From Candidatus Kryptoniota bacterium (GTDB taxonomy: Bacteria > Bacteroidota > Ignavibacteria > Kryptoniales > JAKASW01): a stretch of DNA of 64,000 bases. Below are positions 41,423 through 51,410 of the stretch, piece after piece. Location of the stretch: the NCBI GenBank assembly GCA_036567965.1, contig DATCTN010000030.1, forward strand, positions 1-64,000, read 5' to 3'. The notes under the pieces are model-generated. The model was given only the letters and a program-made list of their open reading frames with translations, did not search any database and had not been told where the DNA came from. Within the stretch, counting starts at the first letter, position 1, and the number at the start of each line of letters is the position of its first letter. The position numbers and the translations under genes were made by a program.

Positions 41423-43045
41423 ATGTGGAAGTCACTGCTTCTCGGTGTGATGTTTGCAATGTGTCTCAGTACAATAAACGCACAGACGACCGTCAAGGGA
41501 AAATTATTCGGGCACGATGGCAAGCCACTCAAGGCAGCTAACATTTTCCTGATGAAAGACGGTGCATCTGCTGTCAAATCTGTGCAGGTCGGTAAAGATG
41601 GTAGCTACTCATTCCTCATCGATACTGCAGGCGTGTGGACGGTGAGGTACACCGGTGTCGATCATTACATGCATGACGTTTTGCTTTTCGTGGAGGGACA
41701 ATCTACGGTAGGGATCGACGTGCGGTTAAAAGGCTACGAGTACGCAGAGGATCTAAGTGGCGTTAAAGTCGTCGGCGACTTTAATAATTTTTCATTCGAG
41801 AGCGCTGTCCCGTTGCAAAAGGGAAGTGACGGAAGATATGCGTTAGAGTTCAAGGCGACGGCCGATTCGCTTGCGTACCAGCTCATCGGAGTTGAAAAGT
41901 CCGGCAGGTCGATCAATGGGACTAATTCCACACGTTATGCGTACGACGGTGGCGGGGATTACAAATCGATCGTGATACCCGTGAACGGAATTGCGCGAAT
42001 CATCTTTGACACGGCGTTGATTGTCCGAGCTAGCGAGCCCGCATTTGTTAAATTTGTGAATCCCGACACCAGGATAGCTAAGATGTCCGGGCTGGCAGAA
42101 GACTGGCAGAGATATCAGGAGAAAGTGGCTGCCGCTGAGACAGAGTTCCGGAAGAGCGGAAAAGACATTTCACAATTCAGGTATGATGCATCAATTGATA
42201 TCTCTGAAGTGAAGTCGCGGCTGGACAAGGAGACCGATTCGCTCGTCCGAGAGGGCCTGTTGGTGAACTACCTGGAGCTTTGCGGGATGTCCGGACAGTT
42301 TGATTCATCCGAAACGGCAAAAACTCTTGCCAGAATTCCGCCATCGTCTCCAGCCTGGTCGATTGATCCAAACCTCATACTCCGTTTTGGCTCCACGGCG
42401 GTGGGTAAGGAAGGAAGTTATTTCGATCGTTATATCTCAGAAAATCCCGATGAGAGCGCGAAAGCTTCTCTCGTGTTCAATGAATTCATCGATGCGAAAT
42501 ACAACAATCAAAGAGAGGATGCGGCAAAGTATTACGATATACTCGTGAATCAGCTGAAGGATACTCCCCAGGGAAAGAGAGCAAAACTCAGATATGTCAG
42601 GGAGGGTAAGATCGGGGCGGGTATGCCGGTCCCGGATTTCTCAATAAAATCGTTTGACGACTCAACCCGTTTGATTACGAATGAGAGTCTACTGGGCAAG
42701 ACTTACATCGTCGATTTCTGGGCGACATGGTGCGGTCCTTGCGTGGGAGAGATGAAGCACCTTCATGATGCCTACAACAAATTCAAAGATAAGGGATTCA
42801 TAATACTCAGCATTTCCCTTGACGCTTCACCTGCCGATGTAATTGCGTTCAGGAAAGATAAGTGGCCGATGCCATGGCTTCATGCGTTTGTTGGCGATTG
42901 GGAGAACACGATCTGCAAGGACTTCGATGTGGTTGCCATACCGCGCCCCGTACTTGTCGACAGTAAAGGGAAGATTGTGGCGATGAATAACGAGCTTCGC
43001 GGTGCAGAGCTCGACAAGACGCTCGAGCGAATCCTGGGCAAGTGA
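41423..43045 (+). CDS. exported TlpA-type thioredoxin with N-terminal beta domains
   Basis: A 540-residue protein with a signal peptide (about 1-20). Residues about 22-105 are a carboxypeptidase-regulatory-like beta domain (VKGKLFGHDGKPLKAANIFLMKDG). Residues about 108-170 (DLSGVKVVGDFNNFSFESAVPL to LAYQLIG) resemble a CBM48/AMPK-type glycan-binding domain. The C-terminal 140 residues are a TlpA-like thioredoxin with WCGPC (C437, C440), cis-Pro in VVAIPRPVLVDSKG. It probably reduces or maintains thiols in the periplasm. GGAGG precedes the ATG. Confidence 0.87.
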   Translation: MWKSLLLGVMFAMCLSTINAQTTVKGKLFGHDGKPLKAANIFLMKDGASAVKSVQVGKDGSYSFLIDTAGVWTVRYTGVDHYMHDVLLFVEGQSTVGIDVRLKGYEYAEDLSGVKVVGDFNNFSFESAVPLQKGSDGRYALEFKATADSLAYQLIGVEKSGRSINGTNSTRYAYDGGGDYKSIVIPVNGIARIIFDTALIVRASEPAFVKFVNPDTRIAKMSGLAEDWQRYQEKVAAAETEFRKSGKDISQFRYDASIDISEVKSRLDKETDSLVREGLLVNYLELCGMSGQFDSSETAKTLARIPPSSPAWSIDPNLILRFGSTAVGKEGSYFDRYISENPDESAKASLVFNEFIDAKYNNQREDAAKYYDILVNQLKDTPQGKRAKLRYVREGKIGAGMPVPDFSIKSFDDSTRLITNESLLGKTYIVDFWATWCGPCVGEMKHLHDAYNKFKDKGFIILSISLDASPADVIAFRKDKWPMPWLHAFVGDWENTICKDFDVVAIPRPVLVDSKGKIVAMNNELRGAELDKTLERILGK

Positions 43046-43095
43046 GGCAACCAGGTCATCCTCAAATAGCCTGAAAGCTACAGATCACTAGCCAG

Positions 43096-43130
43096 AAAAA
43101 AGCGGTGAGAGTCTTTCAACTCCCACCGCT
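43096..43130 (-). terminator. rho-independent terminator of the DUF2723 gene
   Basis: On the minus strand AGCGGTGGGAG and CTCTCACCGCT form an 11-bp stem with one mismatch around an 8-base loop, followed directly by TTTTTT. It starts 22 bp after the stop of the minus-strand gene and may also serve the plus-strand TlpA gene. Confidence 0.85.
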
Positions 43131-43152
43131 ATCTAGCGAATGGAACTTTGTT

Positions 43153-45915
43153 CTATTTCTGCTTGGGGAGAGGTGTGGAGTCTAACGGGGATTGAGTTGC
43201 ATTCAACTTTAGTTCGGTCCTCGCGATTTCGTCAGCCAACGATCTGTCGTTGGGGAAGAGATCCTGGAGTTGCTTTAGAATGTCCAGCGACTTTGCGTAA
43301 TTATTCTCCAGTGCGTAAAGGCTCAGCAGAACTCCATAAGGATTATAGTACCCCTGGACGTCTTTTGGGTTTTCCTTTATTGCTGCAAGAGCATCGCGTT
43401 CTACCACAGCGGCATACCTGTAGAATTTAGCGGTGTCGCCCGCGCCATAATACATTCTTGCGACGTCGCTTAACAGGCGGTAGTTCATCGGGATTGCCTC
43501 AATGGGCACTCTCGCCTCCATCGTGTCGAGCGCGGAGAGCGCATCCGTCGAATCTCGACGCATCATGTAATAATTGGCAAGCCTCATGTAACCATAGCGA
43601 TAGTTTACCATTAGCATGCGGACATTATCGTCGTAGTAAATGCTCGGTTTGTTAAGGTTTGTAAATAGAAATCCATACTGAGGGTCCGTCGCGTATCGCA
43701 CCGGCTGATTCATGAAGCACTCCTGCGTAATGGGCTCATTGATCGTGTAGTCTTCATTCGGGTTGCCGTTTTGCACCGGTCTAAGCTCAAGTGCTAGACC
43801 CTGCATTTCCAGATATCGCCCCAGGCCGATGAAATTATCCGGTGATACCGTGACAGCGTAAAAGACCGGCCTTTTCCAAGCGTTCGTCTGGATGATGTTC
43901 TGCATGATTATGTCCTGGACACGCAGCGCTTCAACGTCTCCGACCTGCAAGGTAGGCCGTAGGTCATATTGGATTAAGCCGCGATTCGTGATGCTAGTGT
44001 CGGTAATTCCGAATGCCGCGTAAACTTCTTTTGGAACCGCCAACTTAAAGGACCTTGTCCGCCACTGGATCGGCTGAATGTTCCGGATCTCATCGTCGGT
44101 CAGACTGATCGGCACTTTCATCGCACCGTGCGGCCTTTCGTTTTTCAATTGGAGAATATACCAGTCAGTGTTAACGAGGCTGAGGTTGACTATCCTTATA
44201 TCTGTTCTGATTCCCATGCCCTCCTGCAAGTACCAGAGGGGGAAGGTGTCGTTATCGCCGTTTGTAAAAAGGATCGCGTTCGGTTTGCACGACTGGAGTA
44301 TGTTGTAAGAATAATCCCACGGCGCAAAATTGTTGTGCCTGTTATGAACGTAAAGATTTTGCGAAAACAAATTTACAGGAGAGATACCGAAAATCACGAC
44401 TGCTGTACCCGCGACGATTAGATTTCTTCGGTCGCTTTCTTTCATCTTCTCGGAAAAGTACTCGAGGATTCCGGCAGCTCCTACGCTTAGCCACATTCCA
44501 AGAACGAAGAACGAGCCGACGAAGAAATAGTCACGTTCTCTCGGCTGAGGATTCTGCATATTGAAAAAGACGACTAGCGCTAGTCCCATCATGATAAAGA
44601 GCGTTAAGAATGCCAGTCCAAATTTCCAATCCTTCTTTACATGGTACCAGATTCCGAACAACGACAGGAAAAGAGGTATGGCGAAGAACCTGGTGGGGAA
44701 ACCGGTGCGGCCGTCATATCGGCCCGGCGAGGGACTTGAAAAAGCCACGGGATCATCCTGAATGTCGCTTGTCCGGCCAATGAAATTGAACCCTATGTAC
44801 CTGAGATACATGTGACCGAGCTGGAAGTTTAAGAAGTAATCAAGGTCGGATGAATAATTCTTGTATCTCTCAGTATACTGTGGATCACTGCTCCACATAC
44901 GTGGCCACATCCTTTGTTCGCCGTACTGTTCGCGATTCAGGTAGGTCACGAGACGCGCGAGATTGCTCGGGTTATTCTCATTTATCGGCGTGTGAGCGTT
45001 CGACCGAACAAATACCAGAGTGTACGTCGAGTAACCAAGGATGATAAGAAGTCCCCCCATTATCGCAGTACCAAGAATCCAATGCCTTGTTCTCTCCGCC
45101 TTCCGCACGCCATAGATTGCCGCAGCTATCAGGCCCGGAGGTATGAGCTGGATGATGATGCTGTGGGAAATGTCGAACGGCCCTGTTTTCAAATCTCCGT
45201 TCAGGATCTGGGCAAGCCACTTAACGATTCCCGGGTAGATGACCATGAAGGAGAGTGCGGTGATGAGCCCGAATTTTAGAAATGATTTCCACTCGAATTC
45301 ATAATATTTGAAATAGATGAAAAGCGCTATCGTGAAGTAAGCGAGCAGACTAAGTTGATGGATGCCGATGGACAGACCCATGATGTAAGCGGCAAGGAGG
45401 AGGTAACGCTGGCTTCCGGGTTCGTCGGCCTTTTCGTACCACACCATTCCGAGCCATATGACGATGGCCACAAAGAACATGCTTGTGGCAAAGAGACCCG
45501 ACTCGACTGCGTTGAACCAAAACGTATCGGTCACTGAAAACGAGAGAGCGCCGATGACTGAAGATCCGAACACAACGAGGGAAGAGTTTGTATCGGATGG
45601 GAAGCCTCTCCAGCGAGAAATCACTCTCACGCCGATCAGGTAGAGAAACATGATTGTCAGCGCACTCGTGAGTGCAGAGATCAGGTTCAGCCTCAACGCC
45701 GGATCACTGACGTAAGGAGTCATCATCGCGATTCTGCCGGCCAGAACAAACAATGGAGCGCCGGGGGGATGTGGTACCTCGAGTGCGGGAGCTGCCGCTG
45801 CGTATTCACCGCAATCCCAGAACGCCACCGATGACTGAGATGTCATCCGGTAGAGAGTTAGAGTGAGTAGGAAAATTGTTAAAGCGATGTAGCGATTGAC
45901 GTACTTGAAATTCAT
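43153..45915 (-). CDS. DUF2723 multi-spanning membrane protein, possible O-mannosyltransferase type
   Basis: A 920-residue protein. Residues about 10-510 contain roughly a dozen membrane helices and the DUF2723 signature SVAFWDCGEYAAAAPALEVPHPPGAPLFVLAGRI (30-64), in which the acidic residues after FWDCGE match the active-site position of GT-C glycosyltransferases. A central soluble part carries FTNGDNDTFPLWYLQE, and the end (about 770-905) is TPR-like. In Bacteroidota this family is associated with protein glycosylation, which I infer here but cannot show. It is monocistronic with its own terminator. Confidence 0.85.
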   Translation of the reverse strand: MNFKYVNRYIALTIFLLTLTLYRMTSQSSVAFWDCGEYAAAAPALEVPHPPGAPLFVLAGRIAMMTPYVSDPALRLNLISALTSALTIMFLYLIGVRVISRWRGFPSDTNSSLVVFGSSVIGALSFSVTDTFWFNAVESGLFATSMFFVAIVIWLGMVWYEKADEPGSQRYLLLAAYIMGLSIGIHQLSLLAYFTIALFIYFKYYEFEWKSFLKFGLITALSFMVIYPGIVKWLAQILNGDLKTGPFDISHSIIIQLIPPGLIAAAIYGVRKAERTRHWILGTAIMGGLLIILGYSTYTLVFVRSNAHTPINENNPSNLARLVTYLNREQYGEQRMWPRMWSSDPQYTERYKNYSSDLDYFLNFQLGHMYLRYIGFNFIGRTSDIQDDPVAFSSPSPGRYDGRTGFPTRFFAIPLFLSLFGIWYHVKKDWKFGLAFLTLFIMMGLALVVFFNMQNPQPRERDYFFVGSFFVLGMWLSVGAAGILEYFSEKMKESDRRNLIVAGTAVVIFGISPVNLFSQNLYVHNRHNNFAPWDYSYNILQSCKPNAILFTNGDNDTFPLWYLQEGMGIRTDIRIVNLSLVNTDWYILQLKNERPHGAMKVPISLTDDEIRNIQPIQWRTRSFKLAVPKEVYAAFGITDTSITNRGLIQYDLRPTLQVGDVEALRVQDIIMQNIIQTNAWKRPVFYAVTVSPDNFIGLGRYLEMQGLALELRPVQNGNPNEDYTINEPITQECFMNQPVRYATDPQYGFLFTNLNKPSIYYDDNVRMLMVNYRYGYMRLANYYMMRRDSTDALSALDTMEARVPIEAIPMNYRLLSDVARMYYGAGDTAKFYRYAAVVERDALAAIKENPKDVQGYYNPYGVLLSLYALENNYAKSLDILKQLQDLFPNDRSLADEIARTELKLNATQSPLDSTPLPKQK

Positions 45916-46408
45916 GGTTCGTCCGATATTAGTTTTGACTCTGTAGCATGTATTTTACTCTTGTTTCGCCGAAAAAACAAGCTTGCCGGGATTTTTGCGC
46001 CGGTCTCAATCGTCATTTCAAGCCTGACGCTTGCAGGAATTCAACAAAATCTTTATTATCAAAGTGTGAGAGAAGGAGTGGTTAGCAGTATGTTCCGCAG
46101 CGCTTCCTGGGTCAGTCCATCCGTTGTAGCCGTGCTCGTGCCTCTTTTCATCGAGCGTGGCCGCCAGAGGATCGCTGCAGACACGGCGTGCTGAACAAAG
46201 AGTTCTTCCAATTTTGTTTGGATCTCGTCCCGGTGCGGAACCGATTGTGATAGGACTGTGCCGCCCCGATATGGAGGGATCATGAGAGCAATCGCCACGG
46301 GCATCGCCGCCCGTAATTATCTAAAAGAATAGAGATAGAAAACTCAGGAACAGTAATTCCGCCTGACTAGTTTGCACTGATTGAAATCCAAAAGGAGTTG
46401 AAGAGAGA
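45916..46408. other. 493-bp gap without a convincing gene
   Basis: Two overlapping open frames (45961-46194 plus, TTG start; 46059-46304 minus, 81 codons) lack ribosome sites and known families. A 6-bp hairpin ACGGGC-ATCGCC-GCCCGT lies at 46297-46314. The last 90 bp are AT-rich and likely contain the promoter for the aminotransferase-pckA operon; the start of the gap would serve the DUF2723 gene on the other strand. Confidence 0.5.
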
Positions 46409-47626
46409 ATGAGCGTAAGTCAGCTTGCGAAGTCTATTGCTGAATCGCCGACACTAAAGCTGAATGAAGAAGCCAGATTGCTAAGAGAGAAAGGCGAAGC
46501 AGTAATTCACCTTGGAGCGGGTGAACCAAAAAACAAAGCTCCGATTTCGGCAATCCTGTCGGCTGCGGCCAAGTTAACTACCGCAGATATCAAGTACACG
46601 CCGACGGACGGGATACCGTCGTTGAAAAAGGCTATCATCAGATACACGGAAGAGAATTACGACCGTATTATTGCTCCAGAAAATGTGATTGTATCTGCAG
46701 GAGCAAAGCAATCTGTTTATAATGTCCTCTATTCACTAATAAACCCCCAGGACGAAGTCATAATTCTGGCGCCGTATTGGGTTAGCTACCCTGAAATGGT
46801 GAAGATGGTCTATGGCGTGCCAGTAGTGGTAACACCCGAAGACGGCAGCTTCTATCCGCGAATGGAGGATGTGCTCAAGGCAGTCAGTTCGTATACCAAA
46901 GCCATAATTGTCAACAGCCCCAACAATCCGTCCGGGGTGATGTATCCCGAAGCATTCATAGCGGAGCTGGTTGAATACTGCGAGAAGAAGAACATCTATA
47001 TCATCATGGATGACATTTACCACAAGCTGGTGTTCGACGGGAAGAAGACGCCATCCGCTTACAAGTTCACCAAGAAGGACATTGAGTCGACCCATATAAT
47101 CGTCGTAAACGGTGTTTCGAAACTGTACGGCATGACCGGCTTCAGGATTGGCTGGGCGGTGGCAAGCCGGAGCCTCGTGGAAATTATGACTAATGTTCAA
47201 AGCCAGATCACTTCCTGCACGGCGGTGCTATTGCAGGCGGCGGCCGAAGGCGCGTTGACGGGTCTTCAAAGCGCCGTCGAAAGTCTGCGGCTGACTCTCG
47301 AGAATAATCGCGACGTGATGATGCAGGAGCTTCATTCATTCAAGGGCGTGAGAGTCACGAAACCGGACGGGACTTATTATTGTCTTCCCGACTTCCGTGC
47401 TTACTCGAATAACTCTGTCGCACTTTCAGAACTCCTACTGAAGAAAGCTCTCGTCGTAACTGTACCTGGTAAGGAATTCGGGATGGAAGGACATTTGAGG
47501 ATCAGCTATTCCGGGTCGATCAAAGACATCACTGAAGGAATCGAGAGAATTAAATGGGCTGTCGATCCGAGCTCACCGACCGAAATTTACATAGGAGAAA
47601 GAAAACTCGTGAGGGACTGGCTATGA
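46409..47626 (+). CDS. class I aminotransferase, aspartate aminotransferase type
   Basis: A 405-residue PLP enzyme of fold type I. Visible motifs are VIHLGAGEPKNKAP (substrate-binding start), VSAGAKQSVYNVL, IIVNSPNNPSG with the conserved Asn, IIMDDIYHKL, and the PLP lysine in VNGVSKLYGMTGFRIGW (near K238). The family members closest in pattern use aspartate/2-oxoglutarate. It would supply or use oxaloacetate, which fits its coupling by ATGA overlap to PEP carboxykinase. AAAGGAG precedes the ATG. Confidence 0.9.
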   Translation: MSVSQLAKSIAESPTLKLNEEARLLREKGEAVIHLGAGEPKNKAPISAILSAAAKLTTADIKYTPTDGIPSLKKAIIRYTEENYDRIIAPENVIVSAGAKQSVYNVLYSLINPQDEVIILAPYWVSYPEMVKMVYGVPVVVTPEDGSFYPRMEDVLKAVSSYTKAIIVNSPNNPSGVMYPEAFIAELVEYCEKKNIYIIMDDIYHKLVFDGKKTPSAYKFTKKDIESTHIIVVNGVSKLYGMTGFRIGWAVASRSLVEIMTNVQSQITSCTAVLLQAAAEGALTGLQSAVESLRLTLENNRDVMMQELHSFKGVRVTKPDGTYYCLPDFRAYSNNSVALSELLLKKALVVTVPGKEFGMEGHLRISYSGSIKDITEGIERIKWAVDPSSPTEIYIGERKLVRDWL

Positions 47627-49263
47627 ATAATCTTCTGAACATAAAAACTCCCGCAGAAGGCGAAGCCAAAGCCTTGAAGAGCGACTACGGTCTGGACAAC
47701 CACGGCATCTCGAATCTGAGGATGTCGTATTGGAACCTTCCGACCGAATCGCTATATGAAGAAATAACGTTCCGAGGAGAAGCCAGGATAACTCATCACG
47801 GCCCGGTCGTCGCAAACACCGGTAAACATACTGCGCGAGCCGCCGGTGACAAGTATATAGTGAAGGAACCCTCGACGGAAAGTCAGATTTGGTGGGGACA
47901 GTATAACAAACCCTTCAGCTCTGAAAAGTTCGACGGCCTTTATAACCGTCTCCTCGGTTTTCTCCAGGGAAGAGACTTATTCGTTCAGGACTGCCATGTC
48001 GGCGCCGATCCCGAATATCAAATGCCGATCAGGATCATCGCTGAAAAAGCCTGGCATGCCCTCTTCGCGCGCAACATGTTCATTCTTCCTACAACGAACG
48101 AAGAATACAGGAGACACGTTCCGGATTTCACTGTGATCGCCGTTCCTTCTTTCAAAGCCATTCCCCAGATCGATGGAACGGGATCGGAGACTTTTATCGT
48201 GCTGAATTTTGCGAGAAGAGTATGCATAATCGGAAATTCAGCTTACGCAGGAGAAATTAAAAAATCAGTCTTCACTATCCTCAACTATTTGCTCCCCCTG
48301 CAGGGAGTCATGTCTATGCACAGCTCAGCCAACATTGGCAAAGACGGTGACTCTGCAATCTTCTTCGGGCTATCTGGGACGGGAAAAACCACTTTGTCAG
48401 CCGATCCGAAACGGAGATTGATCGGGGATGACGAACACGGTTGGAGTGACGATGGTGTCTTCAATTACGAAGGCGGCTGCTATGCAAAGGTGATCCGGCT
48501 TTCGGAATCTGCCGAGCCGCAGATCTACGCGACCACGAAGATGTTCGGTTCGATTCTTGAAAATGTCGTGTTCGACCCGGTCACCAGGATGGTTGATCTC
48601 GATGATGAATCGATCACGGAGAACACTCGCGGTTCTTATCCGCTCGACTACATTGAGAACGCAGTGCCCGAGAAGCGGGGCGGGCATCCGAAGAACATCA
48701 TTCTACTTACCTGCGACGCCTCTGGCGTCATGCCGCCGATTGCGAAGTTGAACCCTGACCAGGCGATCTACCAATTTATTTCCGGATACACTTCAAAGAT
48801 CGCGGGCACAGAAGTCGGCCTCGGGAAGGAACCCGAGCTGACGTTCAGCACCTGCTTCGGCGCTCCTTTCATGGTACACCATCCGTACTTTTACGCCGAC
48901 ATACTTAAGCGGAAGATCATCAATCACGGCGTGAGCTGCTGGCTGGTCAACACCGGATGGATTGGTGGAGCTTTTGGCGTCGGGAAGAGAATAAGCATAG
49001 GTTATACGCGTGCCTTGCTCAATGCTGCCCTAAACGGGGAACTCCTCAAGTCGAAGTTCGTGACTGATCCCATTTTCGGGTTCCAGGTTCCGCTGGCATG
49101 TGACGGGGTTCCATCGAACATTCTAGACCCCTCAAACTCCTGGCCGAGCAAGAGCGAGTACATGAACAAATACAAGCAACTCGCTTCGCGCTTCATTGAA
49201 AACTTCAAGAAGTTCGAGGAGGGTTGCCCGCCCGAAGTTATAAAGGCTGGACCTACGGTCTGA
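47623..49263 (+). CDS. pckA: phosphoenolpyruvate carboxykinase (ATP)
   Basis: A 546-residue enzyme interconverting oxaloacetate and PEP with ATP/ADP. The kinase-1a P-loop GLSGTGKTTLS and the kinase-2/metal region LIGDDEHGWSDDG are intact, as are FAARKH-type substrate residues in NTGKHTARAAGDKY and the closing-lid region. I chose ATG 47623 over the open frame starting at 47554 because AGGGA precedes it and it overlaps the aminotransferase stop by 4 bp. Together the two genes link aspartate to PEP for gluconeogenesis or fermentation. A T-tailed hairpin follows. Confidence 0.96.
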   Translation: MNNLLNIKTPAEGEAKALKSDYGLDNHGISNLRMSYWNLPTESLYEEITFRGEARITHHGPVVANTGKHTARAAGDKYIVKEPSTESQIWWGQYNKPFSSEKFDGLYNRLLGFLQGRDLFVQDCHVGADPEYQMPIRIIAEKAWHALFARNMFILPTTNEEYRRHVPDFTVIAVPSFKAIPQIDGTGSETFIVLNFARRVCIIGNSAYAGEIKKSVFTILNYLLPLQGVMSMHSSANIGKDGDSAIFFGLSGTGKTTLSADPKRRLIGDDEHGWSDDGVFNYEGGCYAKVIRLSESAEPQIYATTKMFGSILENVVFDPVTRMVDLDDESITENTRGSYPLDYIENAVPEKRGGHPKNIILLTCDASGVMPPIAKLNPDQAIYQFISGYTSKIAGTEVGLGKEPELTFSTCFGAPFMVHHPYFYADILKRKIINHGVSCWLVNTGWIGGAFGVGKRISIGYTRALLNAALNGELLKSKFVTDPIFGFQVPLACDGVPSNILDPSNSWPSKSEYMNKYKQLASRFIENFKKFEEGCPPEVIKAGPTV

Positions 49264-49268
49264 GAATC

Positions 49269-49295
49269 AAGGCGGCTCGCTCGAGCCGCCTTTTT
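49269..49295 (+). terminator. rho-independent terminator after pckA
   Basis: AGGCGGCTCG and CGAGCCGCCT form a 10-bp stem with a two-base loop, followed by TTTTT. It begins 6 bp after the pckA stop and isolates the metabolic operon from the ribosomal one. Confidence 0.93.
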
Positions 49296-49394
49296 CCTAT
49301 CACATTGATGCAACTGGCTACCATCTGACCTTCGCGTTTGCAACAAAGTCTTATTTTTTGTAAATTTCCAAGCAATTTTTGAAGTCTTCGAAAA

Positions 49395-50723
49395 ATGTTT
49401 GAACAAATTTCCGAAAAATTCGACTCTATTTTCCGCCGCTTTAGCGGGCAGGCACGCATTTCTGATGAGAACGTTAGTGATGCGGTGCGAGAGGTGCGCC
49501 GGGCGCTGCTCGAGGCAGACGTAAATTATAAAGTCGCGCGCCAGTTCACCGACGAAATTCAGAAGAAGGCGATTGGTCGCGACGTCGCAAAAAGCCTTAA
49601 CCCCGGTCAGGTGTTCGTCAAGATAGTCTTCGACGAATTAGTACAACTCCTCGGCGGTACTACAAGCGATCTCCAGCTTACTGAAGTCATTCCCAACGTC
49701 ATCATGATTGCAGGTCTTCAAGGTTCGGGGAAAACTACTTTCGCCGCGAAACTCGCCGAGCATTTAAAGTCGAAGGGGAGATACCCGCTGCTTGTCGCCT
49801 GCGACATTCACAGGCCCGCTGCCGTCGACCAGCTTGAGATGCTTGGTCAACAAATAGCTATTCCGGTCTACCTCGAGCGCGGAGCGACCGCCGTCGACAT
49901 CGCGAAGCAGTCAATCGAGTACGCGAAAAAGAACGCACGCGACATTGCTATCATAGACACCGCGGGCCGGCTCCATCTCGATGAGGAAATGATGAGAGAA
50001 GCCGAGGCAGTTAAATCAGCCGTGAGTCCCCATCAGATTTTCTTCGTCGTAGATTCGATGACGGGGCAGGATGCCGTGAACACGGCGCAGGAGTTCAACC
50101 GCCGCCTCAACTTCGACGCGGTTGTCTTGACGAAGCTGGATGGCGATGCGCGCGGTGGAGCGGCGATGTCCATCAGGTCGGTCGTTCAGAAGCCGATCAA
50201 GTTTGTCAGCCTTGGCGAGAAACTCGACCAGCTTGAAGTATTTCACCCGGACAGGATGGCCTCAAGAATCCTCGGGATGGGCGACGTGGTCACTCTCGTC
50301 GAGAAAGTGCAGGCGCAGGTTGACGAGAAGAAAGCTGAAAAACTCGAGCGTCGACTGAGACGGAATGAATTCTCCCTTGAGGACTTTCGGGATCAGCTCA
50401 AGGAAATCAGGAAGATGGGATCTTTGAAGGATGTATTGTCGATGGTCCCGGGAGTGTCGGGTGCAGTCAGGAACGCATCGGTCGACGAGAAGGCTCTCAC
50501 CAGGATTGACGCGATGATCAGCTCCATGACTATCCAGGAAAGGGAACGGCCGCAGATCATCGACGGCAGGCGGAGGAAAAGGATTGCTGCGGGAAGCGGC
50601 ACAACTGTTCAAGACATAAACAGATTATTGAAACAATTCTCGGAAATGCAAAAGATGTTTAAGACTCTTTCCAAAGGTAAACTTGGAAAGGGAGCACTGG
50701 CCAACATGCGGTTTCCGCTTTAA
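49395..50723 (+). CDS. ffh: signal recognition particle protein Ffh
   Basis: A 442-residue SRP54 GTPase that targets membrane proteins with SRP RNA and FtsY. The helical N domain (1-90) is followed by the G domain with GLQGSGKTT (107-115), DIHRPAAVDQL, DTAGRLHLDEEMM and TKLDGDARGGAA; the M domain has MISSMTIQERERPQIIDGRRRKRIAAGSGTTVQDINRLL, the RNA-binding helices. It is shorter in the Met-rich tail than E. coli Ffh (453). The first gene of a conserved translation operon. Confidence 0.97.
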   Translation: MFEQISEKFDSIFRRFSGQARISDENVSDAVREVRRALLEADVNYKVARQFTDEIQKKAIGRDVAKSLNPGQVFVKIVFDELVQLLGGTTSDLQLTEVIPNVIMIAGLQGSGKTTFAAKLAEHLKSKGRYPLLVACDIHRPAAVDQLEMLGQQIAIPVYLERGATAVDIAKQSIEYAKKNARDIAIIDTAGRLHLDEEMMREAEAVKSAVSPHQIFFVVDSMTGQDAVNTAQEFNRRLNFDAVVLTKLDGDARGGAAMSIRSVVQKPIKFVSLGEKLDQLEVFHPDRMASRILGMGDVVTLVEKVQAQVDEKKAEKLERRLRRNEFSLEDFRDQLKEIRKMGSLKDVLSMVPGVSGAVRNASVDEKALTRIDAMISSMTIQERERPQIIDGRRRKRIAAGSGTTVQDINRLLKQFSEMQKMFKTLSKGKLGKGALANMRFPL

Positions 50724-50738
50724 AACTCGGAGGAAAAT

Positions 50739-51203
50739 TTGGCGGTAAGATTAAGATTGCGCAGGACAGGAAGAAAGAATCAGCCATCGTACAAGGTAGT
50801 GGCAGCGGATTCTCGTTCACCACGCGACGGGCGTTTTATAGAAATGGTCGGGACATACAACCCGCGTGTCAATCCGGCTGAGATACACATCAATGAAGAG
50901 AAGGCCTTCAGGTGGCTTCGTCGCGGCGCCCTCCCGACCGACACTGTCCGCAGCTTGCTCCGCAAGTCCGGCCTGTGGTACAAATGGTACTTACTGAAAA
51001 AAGGACTGGATGAACCGGCTGTTGCTCAGAAACTTGCCGAATGGCAGGCCGGGCAGGAAGCCAAACTTGCGCGGGATGCCGAGCGCAAGCAGCGAAGAAA
51101 AGCTACGCGAAAAGCTAAGAAGGCGGCTGAAGGCGCACCCGCCGCAGAAGGTAACCAGACGCAACCGGCAGCTCCGGCTACACAGGAACAACCGGCCGCC
51201 TAA
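50739..51203 (+). CDS. rpsP: ribosomal protein S16 with long charged tail
   Basis: A 154-residue S16. The first 85 residues are the conserved core ([41 protein letters not shown] in the usual order, with [20 protein letters not shown]). The rest is an Ala/Lys/Arg-rich then Ala/Pro/Gln-rich extension that E. coli S16 (82 residues) lacks but FCB-group S16 often has. The start is TTG, with GGAGG six bases upstream. Confidence 0.96.
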   Translation: MAVRLRLRRTGRKNQPSYKVVAADSRSPRDGRFIEMVGTYNPRVNPAEIHINEEKAFRWLRRGALPTDTVRSLLRKSGLWYKWYLLKKGLDEPAVAQKLAEWQAGQEAKLARDAERKQRRKATRKAKKAAEGAPAAEGNQTQPAAPATQEQPAA

Positions 51204-51410
51204 ACGAATTCAGAGATGCATTGTGGTTAGTTGTACTTCAACAGGTCCGTTGCTCGACAGAAGGCGCATGAAGCATTCGCCCGAAGTTCAACTGTTCTCC
51301 TTCCTGTATTTTGGTCAGGAAGCTAACTATACAGTTCGTCGATTCCCACTGACCAGGTGGATCGCTTCGACGGAGTGGATATCAGGCTCAGGTGAAAAAG
51401 GAGGTCCGCA

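Noticed and set aside
45961-46304. Two overlapping frames in the gap before the aminotransferase gene
   Set aside because: Both lack ribosome sites, start at TTG or a weak ATG, and show no family; one would need to be antisense to the other.
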